Assembly: GCA_018968865.1 (NCBI GenBank)
Contig: JAGWZP010000003.1
Coordinates: forward strand, 1-31,681
From: Patescibacteria group bacterium
GTDB lineage: Bacteria; Patescibacteria; Paceibacteria; UBA9973; UBA2103
Direction: 5' to 3'
Length of the DNA: 31,681 bases
The translations under genes and the position numbers were made by a program. Shown one piece after another: positions 31,509-31,681 of the stretch (positions within the stretch are counted from its first letter, which is position 1; every line of letters begins with the position of its first letter). The notes beneath the pieces were generated by a model. It saw nothing but the letters and a program-made list of their open reading frames with translations, was not told where the DNA came from and did not search any database.

Positions 31509-31681
31509 ATGCTTGAATACGTCCATCAGTTTCTAGCCGCACTTCTCGTCTCCATAACGATTGAGGGCCTTGTGGTATTTGGGCTGGCCACTCTTTCCAA
31601 GAAAGATCGAAGGATCGCGCTTATCGCCATATTCGGGACGATACTCACAATCCCGTACGTTTGGTTCGTGTTCCCGACTAT
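31509..31681 (+). CDS. Membrane protein, truncated by the window end
   Basis: An open frame of 57 codons runs from ATG 31509 off the right edge. It shows two hydrophobic segments, FLAALLVSITIEGLVVFGL and IALIAIFGTILTIPYVWFV, separated by the charged SKKDRR, so it is a polytopic membrane protein. The family cannot be told from this part. It starts 3 bp after the stop of the upstream secreted-protein gene. Confidence 0.55.
   Translation, partial: MLEYVHQFLAALLVSITIEGLVVFGLATLSKKDRRIALIAIFGTILTIPYVWFVFPT

Overview
The window looks like a chromosomal segment of a high-GC member of the Candidate Phyla Radiation (Patescibacteria, Parcubacteria-like; I would guess near Kaiserbacteria). This rests on gene content and style, not on a database search: compact genes, a VirB6/TrbL-like envelope module with Ala/Ser/Pro-rich partners, a PaaX/Cas2-like regulator of the type common in Parcubacteria, YraN, ComM, a two-LysM M23 peptidase, and many genes whose -10 box lies only 4-9 nt before the start codon. 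There are no rRNA genes and no CRISPR array.

Left part (1-6.2 kb): a membrane-anchored trypsin-like protease, tRNA-Pro(UGG), yraN, tRNA-Arg(UCG), tRNA-Gly(GCC), the CCA-adding enzyme (none of the three tRNAs encodes CCA), about 470 bp of structured non-coding DNA, exonuclease III, a Xer-type recombinase and rpsO. The 1.5-4.0 kb stretch contains several DnaA-box-like nonamers and four CACGTG-centred sites resembling the ParB site parS. Almost every gene to the right points away from it, so it is a candidate origin/partition region.

Middle part (6.2-19.7 kb): a NYN-domain RNase-like protein, a membrane protein, a DksA/TraR zinc-finger protein, ComM, an M23 peptidase on the opposite strand, a UvrD/PcrA helicase overlapping rsmA, then a four-gene envelope cluster. 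That cluster is a dockerin/EF-hand-like lipoprotein-type protein, a large secreted Ala/Ser-rich protein, a seven-TM VirB6/TrbL-like channel protein with a long coiled-coil tail, and a Pro-rich partner.

Right part (19.7-31.7 kb): the str and S10 ribosomal operons in the expected order (rpsL, rpsG, fusA, tuf, rpsJ, rplC, rplD, rplW, rplB), but interrupted at three places by accessory genes. One is between rpsG and fusA, one between fusA and tuf, and one between rpsJ and rplC. The fusA-tuf insertion holds a PaaX/Cas2-like gene flanked by two related 40-bp palindromes, followed by a stranded, diverged copy of the last 26 codons of fusA, which marks a past integration or gene-replacement event. 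The ribosomal genes have elaborate leader hairpins, the most striking being a gapless three-way junction plus a start-codon-sequestering stem before rplB. A strong terminator follows rplB, where rpsS would normally come, and the window ends in a secreted protein and a truncated membrane protein gene.
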